46,960 bases of DNA. Source: Bacillota bacterium. Its GTDB lineage: Bacteria > Bacillota > Clostridia > Oscillospirales > Acutalibacteraceae. The stretch lies in contig JAKJCA010000017.1 in NCBI GenBank assembly GCA_022706685.1, forward strand, positions 1-46,960, written 5' to 3'. A model generated the notes under the pieces. The model had not been told where the DNA came from. It saw only the letters and a program-made list of their open reading frames with translations, and ran no database searches. This document shows, one piece after another, positions 15,491-23,381 of the stretch. A program made the position numbers and the translations under genes. Position 1 is the stretch's first letter. Every line of letters begins with the position of its first letter.

Positions 15491-16904
15491 AATCGCCGTC
15501 AAACTCGCGCTGTATTTTTCGGCCGTCGTGCTGCTGTTCGCCGTCATCATCGGCGTGGTTTTTATGTCGATGTTCAAAAGCTACACCGTGGAACTCTATA
15601 AAGCCGATCTGCAGAAGCGCGCCGAGGCCGTCGCCGCGACGCTTTCGCTCGACGGGACGAACACCGAGGGCGGCAAAGGCAAAGGCCGGCAGGGCGGCTA
15701 CGGTTTTTATCTGAAAGCGCTTAACACCATGGCGGCGACGGACGCCTGGATCGTCGACGAAAACCTTGAGCTGATTACCGCCGGCGGGAACGGCGCGAAC
15801 TATGCCTATTCCGACCTGCCGCAGGACGCGGAACAGGTGGTGTCGGAGGTGTTTAAGGGCAAGACCACTTTCAGCGAGGGCTTCAGCGACCTGCTCGACG
15901 CGCCGACGCTGACCGTGGGCACCCCTCTGTACCGCGACGGGAAAATTATCGGCGCGCTGCTGCTGCATACGCCCGTCGAGGGCATCGACGAGGCAACCGC
16001 CGCCGGACTGAACATGCTGCTCATCAGCGGCGCTTTGGCCCTGGCGCTGGCGGCGGCGCTGGCGGCTTTGCTCTCGTTTTCATTCACAAGGCCGCTGAAA
16101 AAAATGCGCGCCTCGGCGCTGCGGCTCGCCGGCGGCGATTACAGCGCGAAAACGGGCGTCGCGCAGCGCGACGAAATCGGCGAACTGGCGGGCGCCATCG
16201 ATGTCCTGAGCGTCAGGCTCGAAGAGGCCTCCCGCGAGAGCGGGCGTCTGCAGCGGCTGCGGCAGGATTTTGTGGCGAACATCTCTCACGAACTGCGCAC
16301 GCCGGTCACGGTCATCCGCGGCTCGCTCGAGGCGCTGTGCGACGGGGTCGTCAGCGAACCCGGCAAGGTGGAGGAATACCACCGGCAGATGCTCGGCGAA
16401 AGCATCCTCCTGCAGCGGCTGGTCGACGATTTGCTCGACTTGTCGCGGCTGCAAAACGCCGATTTCAAAATCGAAAAGACGCAGGTTCCGCTCAACGACG
16501 CGCTCGATGACGCGGTCAGGACAGCCGGCCATATCGCCGAAGGCAAAGGCGTGCGCATCGTCGGCGAAAAAAAGGAGCCGCTGACGGTCAGCGGCGATTA
16601 CGGGCGGCTGAGGCAGATGTTCCTCGTCGTGCTCGACAACGCGGTGAAGTTCACGCCCCCCGGCGGGGAGGTGCGCGTCGCCCTCGAAGGCAGAACGGTT
16701 ACGGTGCGCGACAGCGGGCCGGGCATCGCGCCCGAGGACGCGCCGTATATTTTCGACCGCTTCTATAAAGCGCAGTCCGCCGGCAACGCCGGCGGGACCG
16801 GCCTCGGGCTGGCCATCGCCAAACAGATCGCCGAGCGGCACGGCGTCAAACTGAGCGCCGAAAACGCGCCGGAAGGCGGGGCGGTGTTCCGGTTTGAGTT
16901 TTAA
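15480..16904 (+). CDS. Membrane sensor histidine kinase
   Basis: 474 residues from the ATG at 15480, chosen because it overlaps the regulator's stop by 11 bases in the usual manner (GAGGGGAAAAGCG as ribosome site). It has one helix at about 9-31, an extracytoplasmic sensor of about 145 residues (VDENLELITAGG and YRDGKIIGALLLHTP suggest a PAS/Cache-like double-beta fold), a second helix at about 178-202, and a HAMP segment (FTRPLKKMRASALRLAGGDY). These are followed by HisKA with phospho-acceptor His in NISHELRTPVTVIRG (about 269), then the ATPase domain with DNAVKFTPPGGE, DSGPGIAPEDAPYIFDRFYK and GGTGLGLAIAKQ. It phosphorylates the adjacent OmpR-type regulator. The extracellular loop has a Lys/Gly-rich patch (GGKGKGRQGG). 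Confidence 0.95.
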   Translation: MKHKIAVKLALYFSAVVLLFAVIIGVVFMSMFKSYTVELYKADLQKRAEAVAATLSLDGTNTEGGKGKGRQGGYGFYLKALNTMAATDAWIVDENLELITAGGNGANYAYSDLPQDAEQVVSEVFKGKTTFSEGFSDLLDAPTLTVGTPLYRDGKIIGALLLHTPVEGIDEATAAGLNMLLISGALALALAAALAALLSFSFTRPLKKMRASALRLAGGDYSAKTGVAQRDEIGELAGAIDVLSVRLEEASRESGRLQRLRQDFVANISHELRTPVTVIRGSLEALCDGVVSEPGKVEEYHRQMLGESILLQRLVDDLLDLSRLQNADFKIEKTQVPLNDALDDAVRTAGHIAEGKGVRIVGEKKEPLTVSGDYGRLRQMFLVVLDNAVKFTPPGGEVRVALEGRTVTVRDSGPGIAPEDAPYIFDRFYKAQSAGNAGGTGLGLAIAKQIAERHGVKLSAENAPEGGAVFRFEF

Positions 16905-17026
16905 AGAGGGCGGATTTTACCGCACATGGTGTTCAACAGCATGTTTTATTGCCAGATAATACCGAGAACGAATATTGCAAACCGGTTGAAATCTTCGCTT
17001 TTTGTTTCGTGTTGAAACATAATTGA

Positions 17027-17554
17027 TTATTTGGAAATATAATTCCGGGCATCAAGCTTTGATTGAAACCTTCTGTGGGTGAAATAGACGACCGTAACGG
17101 TTGAAGCACTGCCGAACAGAATCAATGCCGCAATGATTTTTGTGCGCGGTATGACCTCGTTTTTCACATAGCCTTTGCAGACGATATCCATCCGGTCGCA
17201 ATGAATGTCCACATCGCCACCGTGCTCAGAACAGTTTTCGGAAAAAACACCGGTGATACGCACGGTATCGCCGATATGCTTATAGTCTCCAAAGTATGAA
17301 ATTCTTTCGGCATCCCCGGAGGTAAGCCAGATGCCGATGGCGTTTGAGCCATCGTTAATATTTACCCAGGCATATTCGCCCCGCTCAAGCGTTTCACCGA
17401 CAGCTTCCCCTTCCACGGTCACCAGGCGACCGTTATAGTAAGTCATCTTATTGATCAGGTCATTGATCTTGACCGTATCGGCGGCATTGGCCGTTACGGT
17501 GAAAAAAAACGAGACGATACAAGCAGTCAGGAACGCTTTGATAAGTGTGCGCAT
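17027..17554 (-). CDS. Exported OB-fold-like protein with C-terminal helix
   Basis: 175 residues from the ATG at 17554, starting 28 bases inside the end of trkH, so it belongs to the potassium operon. Residues 1-24 form a signal peptide (LIKAFLTACIVSFFFTVTANAA). The body is rich in short strands: YYNGRLVTVEGEAVGE, YAWVNINDGSNAIGIWL and KHIGDTVRITGVFSEN, the order seen in OB-fold nucleotide- or oligosaccharide-binding domains. DVDIHCDRMDIVCKG offers a cysteine pair. A second hydrophobic helix lies at about 143-160 (IIAALILFGSASTVTVVYF), followed by a positive tail (HRRFQSKLDAR), so the OB domain would sit outside, anchored by this helix. I know of no established role; a link to TrkH is inferred only from the overlap. 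Confidence 0.75.
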   Translation of the reverse strand: MRTLIKAFLTACIVSFFFTVTANAADTVKINDLINKMTYYNGRLVTVEGEAVGETLERGEYAWVNINDGSNAIGIWLTSGDAERISYFGDYKHIGDTVRITGVFSENCSEHGGDVDIHCDRMDIVCKGYVKNEVIPRTKIIAALILFGSASTVTVVYFTHRRFQSKLDARNYISK

Positions 17555-19068
17555 AACTTTTTTACCCCTTCGACGATATAACCGAGCAACGCAAAAACAG
17601 AAATGAATTCAAGCCGTCCCAGATACATCGTCAGAATGTACTGCACTTTCATCAGGGACGGCATGGAAATGCTTGTGACCCCGATGCTTAATCCGACATT
17701 GCCCGTTACAGATGCCGCCTCAAACGCGGAATCGGCAAAAGGGTACCCGTAATAAACGCCGAGCGCTGTGCAGACAGCAAATAAGAACATATAGCATATA
17801 ATAATTAATGCGGAGCTTTTTACGATACTGTCGTCAAGCACATACTCTTTGATATGATGAAACTTGCTGACTCTTACGCTTCTTTCGGGGTTGAGGATTC
17901 TCTTAATTTCCGCAATGATGCCTTTGAACACAATCCCGACCCGTAAACCTTTGAAACCGCCGGCGGTGGAACAGGCGGAACCGCCGATGAGCATAGCGAC
18001 GATTAAAATCAGAATCCCGAAGCCGCCCCACTCTATCGCGAATTGTCTTGCATATACGGACCCTAAACCGGTTGTTGTGTGGGCTGATATGATGTTGTAA
18101 ACGACGCGCCTGAAAGAGGAAACCGCGTCCCGGTAAATGCCGAGTTGAGACAGCCGGTAAACTGCGAACGCGCATGCCAGAAAAGAGGTGATAAAAAAAC
18201 TCTGCACCTCGATATTCTTTATCATTTCTTTTTTCTTGCGCTGCCAAACGGCATAATGCAGGCCGAAGTTTAAAGATCCGATAACAAAAAAGATGATAGT
18301 CAGTATTTCATAGGCAAAGCTATGGTAATACATAATATTTTGCGTGTACGGAGCAAAACCGCCGGTGCTCCATGCGGATTCAAACATAAACAGGCCATGG
18401 AAGAATGCCGGCAGCGGAGAAAGGCCGATGTACATGCCGCATATCCATAAAGCAGCCGTCCCGACAGCGAGGTAAATCAGACTGATTTTCCAGATAATCC
18501 GGGCCGTGCCCCTGACGCTGGGGACAAGTCCGATGTCTTTGGCCTCCCCGACATACATTTTATAGGCTCCGCCGGTATTCTTCATCAGGAAACTCAGCGC
18601 CAATACCACAATACCCTGCCCGCCGACGAAGGTAAGTAAATGCCGCCACATATTCAAACCGGTTGCCAGATGGTCGAGGTCCTGCGTCATAACCAGGCCG
18701 GTTGTTGTGAATCCGCTCATCACGTCGAAGCAGCCGTCGAGAATGCTTTTTGCGTTGCCGCTTAAGACGTAGGGGATCGAACAAAGAAGCATCAATACAA
18801 TCCACGACAGCGAGGCTACAACAAAGCCGTGCTTCCACTCCGCGCGCAGTTTTTTTAAACGGGCCTGCCTGCCGAATACAATCAAAATAATGCCGATGAT
18901 TGAGGTCACGGACAAACTGAGCGTAAAGTCCAGCACCGGGTTCCATTCATGCAGTGCAAGAGAGGTCGCCAGCGGAATGATCATCAATAACGCCGCACCA
19001 AGAACCACGAAACCCATGTTGTAGCTGATAATCGAAACACTCAGATAATGTGGACGCAGGCTTTTCAT
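17527..19068 (-). CDS. trkH: TrkH-type potassium uptake membrane subunit
   Basis: 513 residues. The four selectivity-loop repeats of the Trk/Ktr/HKT family are visible in order: DVMSGFTTTGLVMTQ, FESAWSTGGFAPYTQ, IISAHTTTGLGSVY and EAASVTGNVGLSIG, each with the filter glycine. Two additional N-terminal helices (MGFVVLGAALLMIIPLATSLAL and LDFTLSLSVTSIIGIILIVFG) place it in the longer TrkH branch rather than KtrB. It conducts potassium inward, gated by cytoplasmic RCK proteins, which are the two upstream genes. A 34-residue membrane peptide gene ends four bases before its ATG. The downstream OB-like gene overlaps its end. Confidence 0.95.
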   Translation of the reverse strand: MKSLRPHYLSVSIISYNMGFVVLGAALLMIIPLATSLALHEWNPVLDFTLSLSVTSIIGIILIVFGRQARLKKLRAEWKHGFVVASLSWIVLMLLCSIPYVLSGNAKSILDGCFDVMSGFTTTGLVMTQDLDHLATGLNMWRHLLTFVGGQGIVVLALSFLMKNTGGAYKMYVGEAKDIGLVPSVRGTARIIWKISLIYLAVGTAALWICGMYIGLSPLPAFFHGLFMFESAWSTGGFAPYTQNIMYYHSFAYEILTIIFFVIGSLNFGLHYAVWQRKKKEMIKNIEVQSFFITSFLACAFAVYRLSQLGIYRDAVSSFRRVVYNIISAHTTTGLGSVYARQFAIEWGGFGILILIVAMLIGGSACSTAGGFKGLRVGIVFKGIIAEIKRILNPERSVRVSKFHHIKEYVLDDSIVKSSALIIICYMFLFAVCTALGVYYGYPFADSAFEAASVTGNVGLSIGVTSISMPSLMKVQYILTMYLGRLEFISVFALLGYIVEGVKKLCAHLSKRS

Positions 19069-19072
19069 ACCG

Positions 19073-19177
19073 TCACCTTGTCAGCAGAAGAACCGCGATA
19101 AAAATCAGGGCGCTGTAAACCGCAACGGAAAAGACTTCTTCTAAAAGGCCCATGAGATTATTTTTTATGCTTTTCAT
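19073..19177 (-). CDS. 34-residue single-helix membrane peptide in the trk operon
   Basis: A very short gene from the ATG at 19177, preceded by GGGAGGAAG. It overlaps the end of trkA by 20 bases and ends four bases before trkH. The product starts MKSIKNNLMGLLEEVFS and continues into one hydrophobic helix (VAVYSALIFIAVLLLT) with a final Arg. Clean ribosome site, coupling on both sides and a sensible membrane segment all argue for a real gene. Its size and topology recall KdpF, the small stabilising peptide of the Kdp pump, and other mini-subunits of transporters, but the sequence is not one I recognise. The likely role is stabilising or modulating TrkH; this is an inference from position. Confidence 0.75.
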   Translation of the reverse strand: MKSIKNNLMGLLEEVFSVAVYSALIFIAVLLLTR

Positions 19178-19841
19178 TAAATCTTCCTCCCTTATGCAAA
19201 TTCTTGCGTATTGCAAGATAATTCGCATGATTTGTGACAAGGTAAATGCAGTCGTCTTTCTTGATAACGGTGTCCGCTTTCGGATAGATCACTTCGTTGT
19301 TCCTGATAATGGAAGCGACCGTACACTCCGCGGGCAAATCCAAGTCCTTCACGAGGTGTTCTTCAAAGCCGTTGTTGCTGACAGGCGAAATCTCAACGAG
19401 TATCATATTGCCGCGGTCAAAAGCCTGGATAAATCTGCAGTTGCCGCCTTCAAACTCATATTCGATCAGATTCGCGATTACCTGTGTGCTGCATACGGTT
19501 CTTTCAACCCCCAGTTTTCGGAACATATCGGTATTCTTTGGATTATTGATCCGCGCGATTGATTTGATATGAAAGATGGATTGGGCGATTTCGCATACCA
19601 CAAGGTTATTCTCGTCTTTGCCGGTAACCGCCGCAATGATATCGGCTTCGATGATGCCGGCATCATTCAGAACTTCGAGCTCGGTACCGTCACCGCAGAT
19701 GACATCCGCGCCGGTCTCTTCGGCAATCCTCCGGCACTTGCCTTCATCGAGTTCAATCAGCGTGGCGTCATAACCGCGCTGCCGAAGTATTTTTAAGAGG
19801 TTAAACCCCAGTTTGCCTCCGCCGACAATGATTGATTTCAT
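19158..19841 (-). CDS. trkA: TrkA-type RCK regulator, full length (RCK_N plus RCK_C)
   Basis: 227 residues. The Rossmann fold starts MKSIIVGGGKLGFNLLKIL (GxGxxG form GGGKLG) with the acidic end of strand 2 in LIELDEG, then GDGTELEVLNDAGI and KDENNLVVCEIA, classic for NAD(H)/ATP-binding RCK_N. The RCK_C half includes EEHLVKDLDLPAECTVASIIRNNEVIYPKADTVIKKDDCIYLVT. It gates TrkH in response to nucleotides or cyclic di-AMP. A second, shorter RCK protein lies immediately upstream with a four-base overlap. The 3' end overlaps the start of the 34-residue peptide gene. Confidence 0.93.
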   Translation of the reverse strand: MKSIIVGGGKLGFNLLKILRQRGYDATLIELDEGKCRRIAEETGADVICGDGTELEVLNDAGIIEADIIAAVTGKDENNLVVCEIAQSIFHIKSIARINNPKNTDMFRKLGVERTVCSTQVIANLIEYEFEGGNCRFIQAFDRGNMILVEISPVSNNGFEEHLVKDLDLPAECTVASIIRNNEVIYPKADTVIKKDDCIYLVTNHANYLAIRKNLHKGGRFNEKHKK

Positions 19842-20245
19842 CTGCGATTTTCCTCGATTCTGCTTTTTAAAATAAACGCGCTGATTTCCGTCGGATTGAT
19901 GGTTTCAATTTCAAGGCTGTCATAGATGGCCTTTTTTTTCGGTTCGTTGATTCTCGCGACAATTTGCGGGGTATTGAATATTTTTTTGGCGACAAGGGCG
20001 GCGGTGATATTGATATTGTCATCCGGAGTGGCGCAGACAACACAATCCGCCTGTTCAGCGCCGGCTTCTTTTAGAATATCGACATCAAACTCAATCCCTT
20101 TTACACGCAGGCCGTTAAAGCCGCTCCCGAGCATATCCAGCTTCCGGGCATCGCTGTCGATGACCGAAACGTCATAGTCCGCATCGGACAACTCTTTGGC
20201 AAGCGTACAGCCGAGACGGCCGCATCCGACGATAATCACATACAT
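19838..20245 (-). CDS. Short TrkA-N (RCK_N-only) protein
   Basis: 135 residues: MYVIIVGCGRLGCTLAKEL, DSDARKLDMLG and FDVDILKEAGAEQADCVVCATPDDNINI make a complete RCK_N nucleotide-binding domain, but the protein stops at about the point where RCK_C should begin. It therefore lacks the ligand-sensing half that the following TrkA has. Pairing of a full and a half RCK protein suggests a mixed gating ring. The gene overlaps trkA by four bases (ATGA) and starts 24 bases after the TPR gene. It is not an obvious truncation, since the stop is followed directly by the coupled start of trkA. Confidence 0.9.
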   Translation of the reverse strand: MYVIIVGCGRLGCTLAKELSDADYDVSVIDSDARKLDMLGSGFNGLRVKGIEFDVDILKEAGAEQADCVVCATPDDNINITAALVAKKIFNTPQIVARINEPKKKAIYDSLEIETINPTEISAFILKSRIEENRR

Positions 20246-20269
20246 CTTTTTTATCCACCTTTATTTTAG

Positions 20270-20644
20270 TCAGGTCGATGGAGAAACATTTTGTTTGATA
20301 ACGTTTTTCGGTAAGCTGCTTTCCCCGTGGTTGTCGCCGTAGTCGATATCGTCCGGATAACGGTTGTCAAAAAGGGTACAAATCCTTTCCAGGTTTTTGC
20401 AGGCAGGTTTATAGGTCGGATCCAGCGCATAAGCCGCACGATAGTGCCGCCTTGCCAGATCTCCGTCTGCATTGCTTTCATACCAGATGCCCAGCAAGTT
20501 ATGCGGTTGCGGCGCATCCGGATTGATACTCATGGCTTCGATAATCAGACTATACGCTTTTGTCAGATCCGCCCGGCGGATGCAGGCAGTTGCCGCAGCG
20601 ATACAGGATAGAAACTGCTTGCCGGAAGATTCACGATTGATCAT
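20270..20644 (-). CDS. Small TPR-like protein, first gene of the trk operon
   Basis: 124 residues from the ATG at 20644, with GGAAGGAGAGG upstream. Two or three tetratricopeptide-like helical pairs are visible: ADLTKAYSLIIEAMSINPDA, PQPHNLLGIWYESNADGDL and ARRHYRAAYALDPTYKPA, with the usual A/Y/P positions. The tail (FDNRYPDDIDYGDNHGESS) is acidic and probably disordered. A TPR module is a protein-binding scaffold; being first in the potassium operon it may assist assembly or link the transporter to a partner. No signal peptide is present, so it is cytoplasmic. Confidence 0.8.
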   Translation of the reverse strand: MINRESSGKQFLSCIAAATACIRRADLTKAYSLIIEAMSINPDAPQPHNLLGIWYESNADGDLARRHYRAAYALDPTYKPACKNLERICTLFDNRYPDDIDYGDNHGESSLPKNVIKQNVSPST

Positions 20645-20672
20645 CTTTTACCTCTCCTTCCGATATCATTGT

Positions 20673-20708
20673 AGGCTTTGCTGTATAAAATTTGTGTGAG
20701 GCTTTGCT
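20673..20708. repeat. Direct repeat AGGCTTTGCT in the trk leader
   Basis: AGGCTTTGCT occurs at 20673-20682 and 20699-20708, 26 bases apart, between the candidate trk promoter and its first gene. Paired direct repeats at this spacing would suit a response-regulator dimer; KdpE is encoded next door. This is a suggestion only. Confidence 0.4.
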
Positions 20709-20747
20709 CGGGGCGTGTGAAGATTGTGTTACGATTCGAAGTGTTTA

Positions 20748-20776
20748 TTATTATGCGGCCTGTATGATGCAATCAA
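20748..20776 (-). promoter_or_regulatory. Candidate promoter of the trk operon
   Basis: On the minus strand, TTGATT (20771-20776), a 17-base spacer and TAATAA (20748-20753). It lies just after the kdpE terminator and about 100 bases before the first gene, leaving a leader that contains the AGGCTTTGCT pair. The match to consensus is moderate. Confidence 0.45.
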
Positions 20777-20777
20777 T

Positions 20778-20804
20778 AAAAAAGAACCCCCGCAGAGGGG
20801 GTTC
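20778..20804 (-). terminator. Terminator of kdpDE
   Basis: GAACCCCC (20784-20791) and GGGGGTTC (20797-20804) form an 8-bp stem with a 5-base loop. On the minus strand it is followed directly by TTTTTTATT. It lies 20 bases beyond the kdpE stop. Confidence 0.9.
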
Positions 20805-20823
20805 CCGATATTGATTTATTCAG

Positions 20824-21519
20824 TTATTCATCAGCCAGGCGGTAACCGACCCCGATTTCCGTGATGATATATCTCGGCTGCGCGGGATCCTCTTTGAGTT
20901 TTCTTCTGATATTTGCCATACAAACCCGCAGCGACTGGGTATCGTCCGAAGTGATTGCGCCCCACACTTTTTCGGTGATAAACCTGTGCGTCAGCACTTT
21001 GCCCTGGTATTTCACAAGAATCGTCAGAACCTTGTATTCGTTCGGCGTGAGGTGTATTTCCTCATCATCTATAAAGACCCTGTGCTTGTCGTGGTCAACG
21101 GTTAAGCCGTCCAGGCGAAAAAGCGGGTCCCCCGCTGTTTCGGGCAATTCCGAAAAAGCCCGGTGCCGGAGAATCACCCTCAGGCGGGCAAGCAATTCCG
21201 AAACGCTGAAGGGCTTTGTCAGATAATCATCCGCACCGGCGTCCAGCGCCTCCACCTTTTCCCGTTCATGCTCGCGGGCGGATACGATAATGATGGGGAC
21301 ATTCGAAATCTCCCGGATTTTTCTAATCAAATCAACCCCGTCCATGTCGGGCAGCCCCAAATCCAGAACCAGGATATCGGGGTTATTGGAGGCCACCAGC
21401 ATCATAGTGTTTGACCCGTCTCCCGCTTCGATGCATTTATAGCCCTGTGTTTCGAGCGAGACTTTCAGAAAATTGCGGATGGACTTCTCGTCATCCGTGA
21501 TCAAAATCAGCGGCTGCAT
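20824..21519 (-). CDS. kdpE: KdpE-type response regulator
   Basis: 231 residues. The receiver domain has LITDDEKSIRNFLKVSLE, the phosphorylated Asp in PDILVLDLGLPDMDGVDLI (about 53), SAREHEREKVEALDAGADDYLTKPF and the winged helix with LTPNEYKVLTILVKYQGKVLTHRF and DDTQSLRVCMANIRRKLKEDP. The wording of these segments is typical of KdpE, the regulator of the potassium ATPase operon. Its start overlaps the end of kdpD by 29 bases. No kdpFABC genes lie in the window; the nearest potassium transporter is the trk operon directly downstream, separated by a terminator. It could control that operon, by inference. Confidence 0.92.
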   Translation of the reverse strand: MQPLILITDDEKSIRNFLKVSLETQGYKCIEAGDGSNTMMLVASNNPDILVLDLGLPDMDGVDLIRKIREISNVPIIIVSAREHEREKVEALDAGADDYLTKPFSVSELLARLRVILRHRAFSELPETAGDPLFRLDGLTVDHDKHRVFIDDEEIHLTPNEYKVLTILVKYQGKVLTHRFITEKVWGAITSDDTQSLRVCMANIRRKLKEDPAQPRYIITEIGVGYRLADE

Positions 21520-23200
21520 CGGGTTTTTCCTCCTTTGACGGAATGCTGAAGCTGACGACGGTACCGTGCGGCTGCCGGTTGCTGACCGATATCAAACCGC
21601 CGTGAGCTTCGATGATCGATTTGCATAAAGACAGGCCTATGCCCGCGCCCCGGCGGGAATGGAATGTCTGATCCTGCCGTTTGTAGAACCTTTCAAAAAT
21701 ATGAGGCAGATCCTCCTCGGATATACCGGGGCCGTTGTCGCTGACCGAAAACAGGAAATTATTTTCATCATAATCGACGGCAATGGTGATTTCGCTCCCG
21801 TCCGGCGTATAATTGACCGCGTTATTGAGCAGATTAATCAGGACCTGTTTGATTAAAATACCGTCCACCTCCAGCATAATCAGTTCTGCCGGCATTTTGG
21901 CGGTAATATGATGATGGAAAGCACGCTTTTTGATCTGGCCGATTGCTTCAGCGACAATTTCCTCCGCGGCTTCTTTGGCCAGGTTTAGCTTGACCTGCCC
22001 TTCCTCAAAGCGTGTCATATTCAATGTGTTCTCGACCAGTTCATTCAGCCAGCACGCATCATCATAAATATTGTTCAGAAACTCTTTTTTAACGTCATCA
22101 CCCAAGGATGGATAGTGGTCGATCATGGTGCTGGCTGAGCCCATGATTCCGGTTAAAGGCGTGCGCAGGTCATGCGAAATGGTTCTGAGCATATCCGCCC
22201 GCAGGCGCTCGCGCTGGACCTGCAGCTTTGTTTCCTCCTGCTTTTCATAGAGCATCTCGCGTTCCAAAACAACCGCGATCTGCGGGGTGACAGCGTCGAG
22301 GAAATCCTTCTGCGCCTTTTTGAGCGGTTGTGCGTCATGCAGCGAAATCCCGATAACGCCCAGCACACCAACCGAGCAGATGACAGGCTGATAGAACGCT
22401 TTCGCTTCCGAATAAAGGCCGGTACCAAATCCGCAGGGGCTGCCCGACTGAAACGCCTCATGGCAGACAATCAGCTCTTTATCGTCGCTGAAAACATCGT
22501 TGCCTTTGATATACTTGCTGCAGATTTTCGCTTTTTCGTCATAGAACTGGATCATGATGTCGCAGGGAAACTGCTGCGCTATTTCTTCGGCTGAAACCTC
22601 GGACAATTCCGTTTTGTTTTTGACGGCAAGCAGTTTTCTGCCCAGATGATACAGCGCCTCAATGCTTCGCTCGCGTTCTTCCGACAGGAATGTTTCCTGT
22701 TTGATCCGGATGGTCAGCATGCTCGTCACGAAACCGACGATGAACATGATCACAAAGGTAACGGGGTAATCCGGATTAAACGCCCGGAATGTGTAATAAG
22801 GTTCCGTGAAAAAGAAATTGTAAAGCAAAACACCCAAAACGGAAGCAATGAAACTGTAATAATATCCTCCCGCCAGATAGGAAAAAAGCAGTATACCTAG
22901 CAGGTAGATCATGACGATATTGGATTCATTGACTCCGACATACCTCAAAAGCATGGCAGTGCCGGTACATGCAGCCATGATAAACAGCATGATCACGATG
23001 TTTTTCATGACCAGCTTCTTGTCGGGCTGCTTACCGCGCTCATTGCGCGGAAACGCCGTTATTTTTTTAAGTTGCTCAACAAAACGGCCCAAAGTATTCA
23101 CCTGCTTGATCGGAACGGATACGGCCTTTACGGTCAGGCCGGAGGACGGGTGACGGCGGCGGAAAATCACTGTTTCGGTACCGGAACATTGGTCGGACAC
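21491..23200 (-). CDS. kdpD: KdpD-type histidine kinase lacking the N-terminal sensor domains
   Basis: Up to 569 residues from the GTG at 23200. That start has no ribosome site; a TTG at 23092 preceded by AGGTGA, or the ATG of MKNIVIMLF, may be the real one. Four close helices (IVIMLFIMAACTGTAMLL to VTFVIMFIVGFVTSML, the DUF4118 region with NFFFTEPYYTF) are followed by a GAF-like domain, HisKA with the phospho-His in TISHDLRTPLTGIMGSAST, and an ATPase domain (NLLNNAVNYTPDGSEI, DNGPGISEEDLPHIFERFYK, GAGIGLSLCKSI). This is the C-terminal two thirds of KdpD. The usual ~370-residue cytosolic N-terminal KdpD and UspA-like domains are missing, as in some Firmicute homologues, or were lost near the insertion sequence 180 bases upstream. 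It partners KdpE, overlapping it by 29 bases. Confidence 0.9.
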   Translation of the reverse strand: MSDQCSGTETVIFRRRHPSSGLTVKAVSVPIKQVNTLGRFVEQLKKITAFPRNERGKQPDKKLVMKNIVIMLFIMAACTGTAMLLRYVGVNESNIVMIYLLGILLFSYLAGGYYYSFIASVLGVLLYNFFFTEPYYTFRAFNPDYPVTFVIMFIVGFVTSMLTIRIKQETFLSEERERSIEALYHLGRKLLAVKNKTELSEVSAEEIAQQFPCDIMIQFYDEKAKICSKYIKGNDVFSDDKELIVCHEAFQSGSPCGFGTGLYSEAKAFYQPVICSVGVLGVIGISLHDAQPLKKAQKDFLDAVTPQIAVVLEREMLYEKQEETKLQVQRERLRADMLRTISHDLRTPLTGIMGSASTMIDHYPSLGDDVKKEFLNNIYDDACWLNELVENTLNMTRFEEGQVKLNLAKEAAEEIVAEAIGQIKKRAFHHHITAKMPAELIMLEVDGILIKQVLINLLNNAVNYTPDGSEITIAVDYDENNFLFSVSDNGPGISEEDLPHIFERFYKRQDQTFHSRRGAGIGLSLCKSIIEAHGGLISVSNRQPHGTVVSFSIPSKEEKPDAAADFDHG

Positions 23201-23233
23201 CGGTCGGCAAAAGACGGGATTTGCTATGACATG

Positions 23234-23262
23234 ACCTTATCACATAATATTCCGGTCGTCAA
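23234..23262 (-). promoter_or_regulatory. Candidate promoter of kdpDE
   Basis: On the minus strand, TTGACG (23257-23262), a 17-base spacer and TAAGGT (23234-23239). It lies between the heptamer-hairpin array and kdpD. Transcription would start near 23227, which favours a kdpD start downstream of 23200. Confidence 0.45.
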
Positions 23263-23373
23263 TTTACCTGCCGGTTTATCGGGAAAGTTTCTGAAGAGAC
23301 GCAGTGAAAGTTCGCGCAAGGCGTGATGTTCTAAAGAATATTAGTGATATATCGCACTGCGTGCGATGTGATA

Positions 23374-23381
23374 TCATCTGC
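23374..23381. repeat. Target-site duplication, left copy (TCATCTGC)
   Basis: TCATCTGC here is repeated exactly at 24726-24733. The two copies sit immediately outside the aligned terminal inverted repeats, the expected 8-bp duplication of the IS256 family, so the insertion is complete and relatively recent. Confidence 0.8.

Noticed and set aside
17003..17019. TGTTTC/GAAACA hairpin after the OB-like gene
   Set aside because: The stem is only six base pairs and no T run follows in the direction of transcription.
23072..23326. Rightward 84-codon frame over the kdpD start
   Set aside because: It is opposite kdpD and its promoter, has no ribosome site and no recognisable family; I also looked for a lost KdpD sensor or UspA domain here on both strands and found none.
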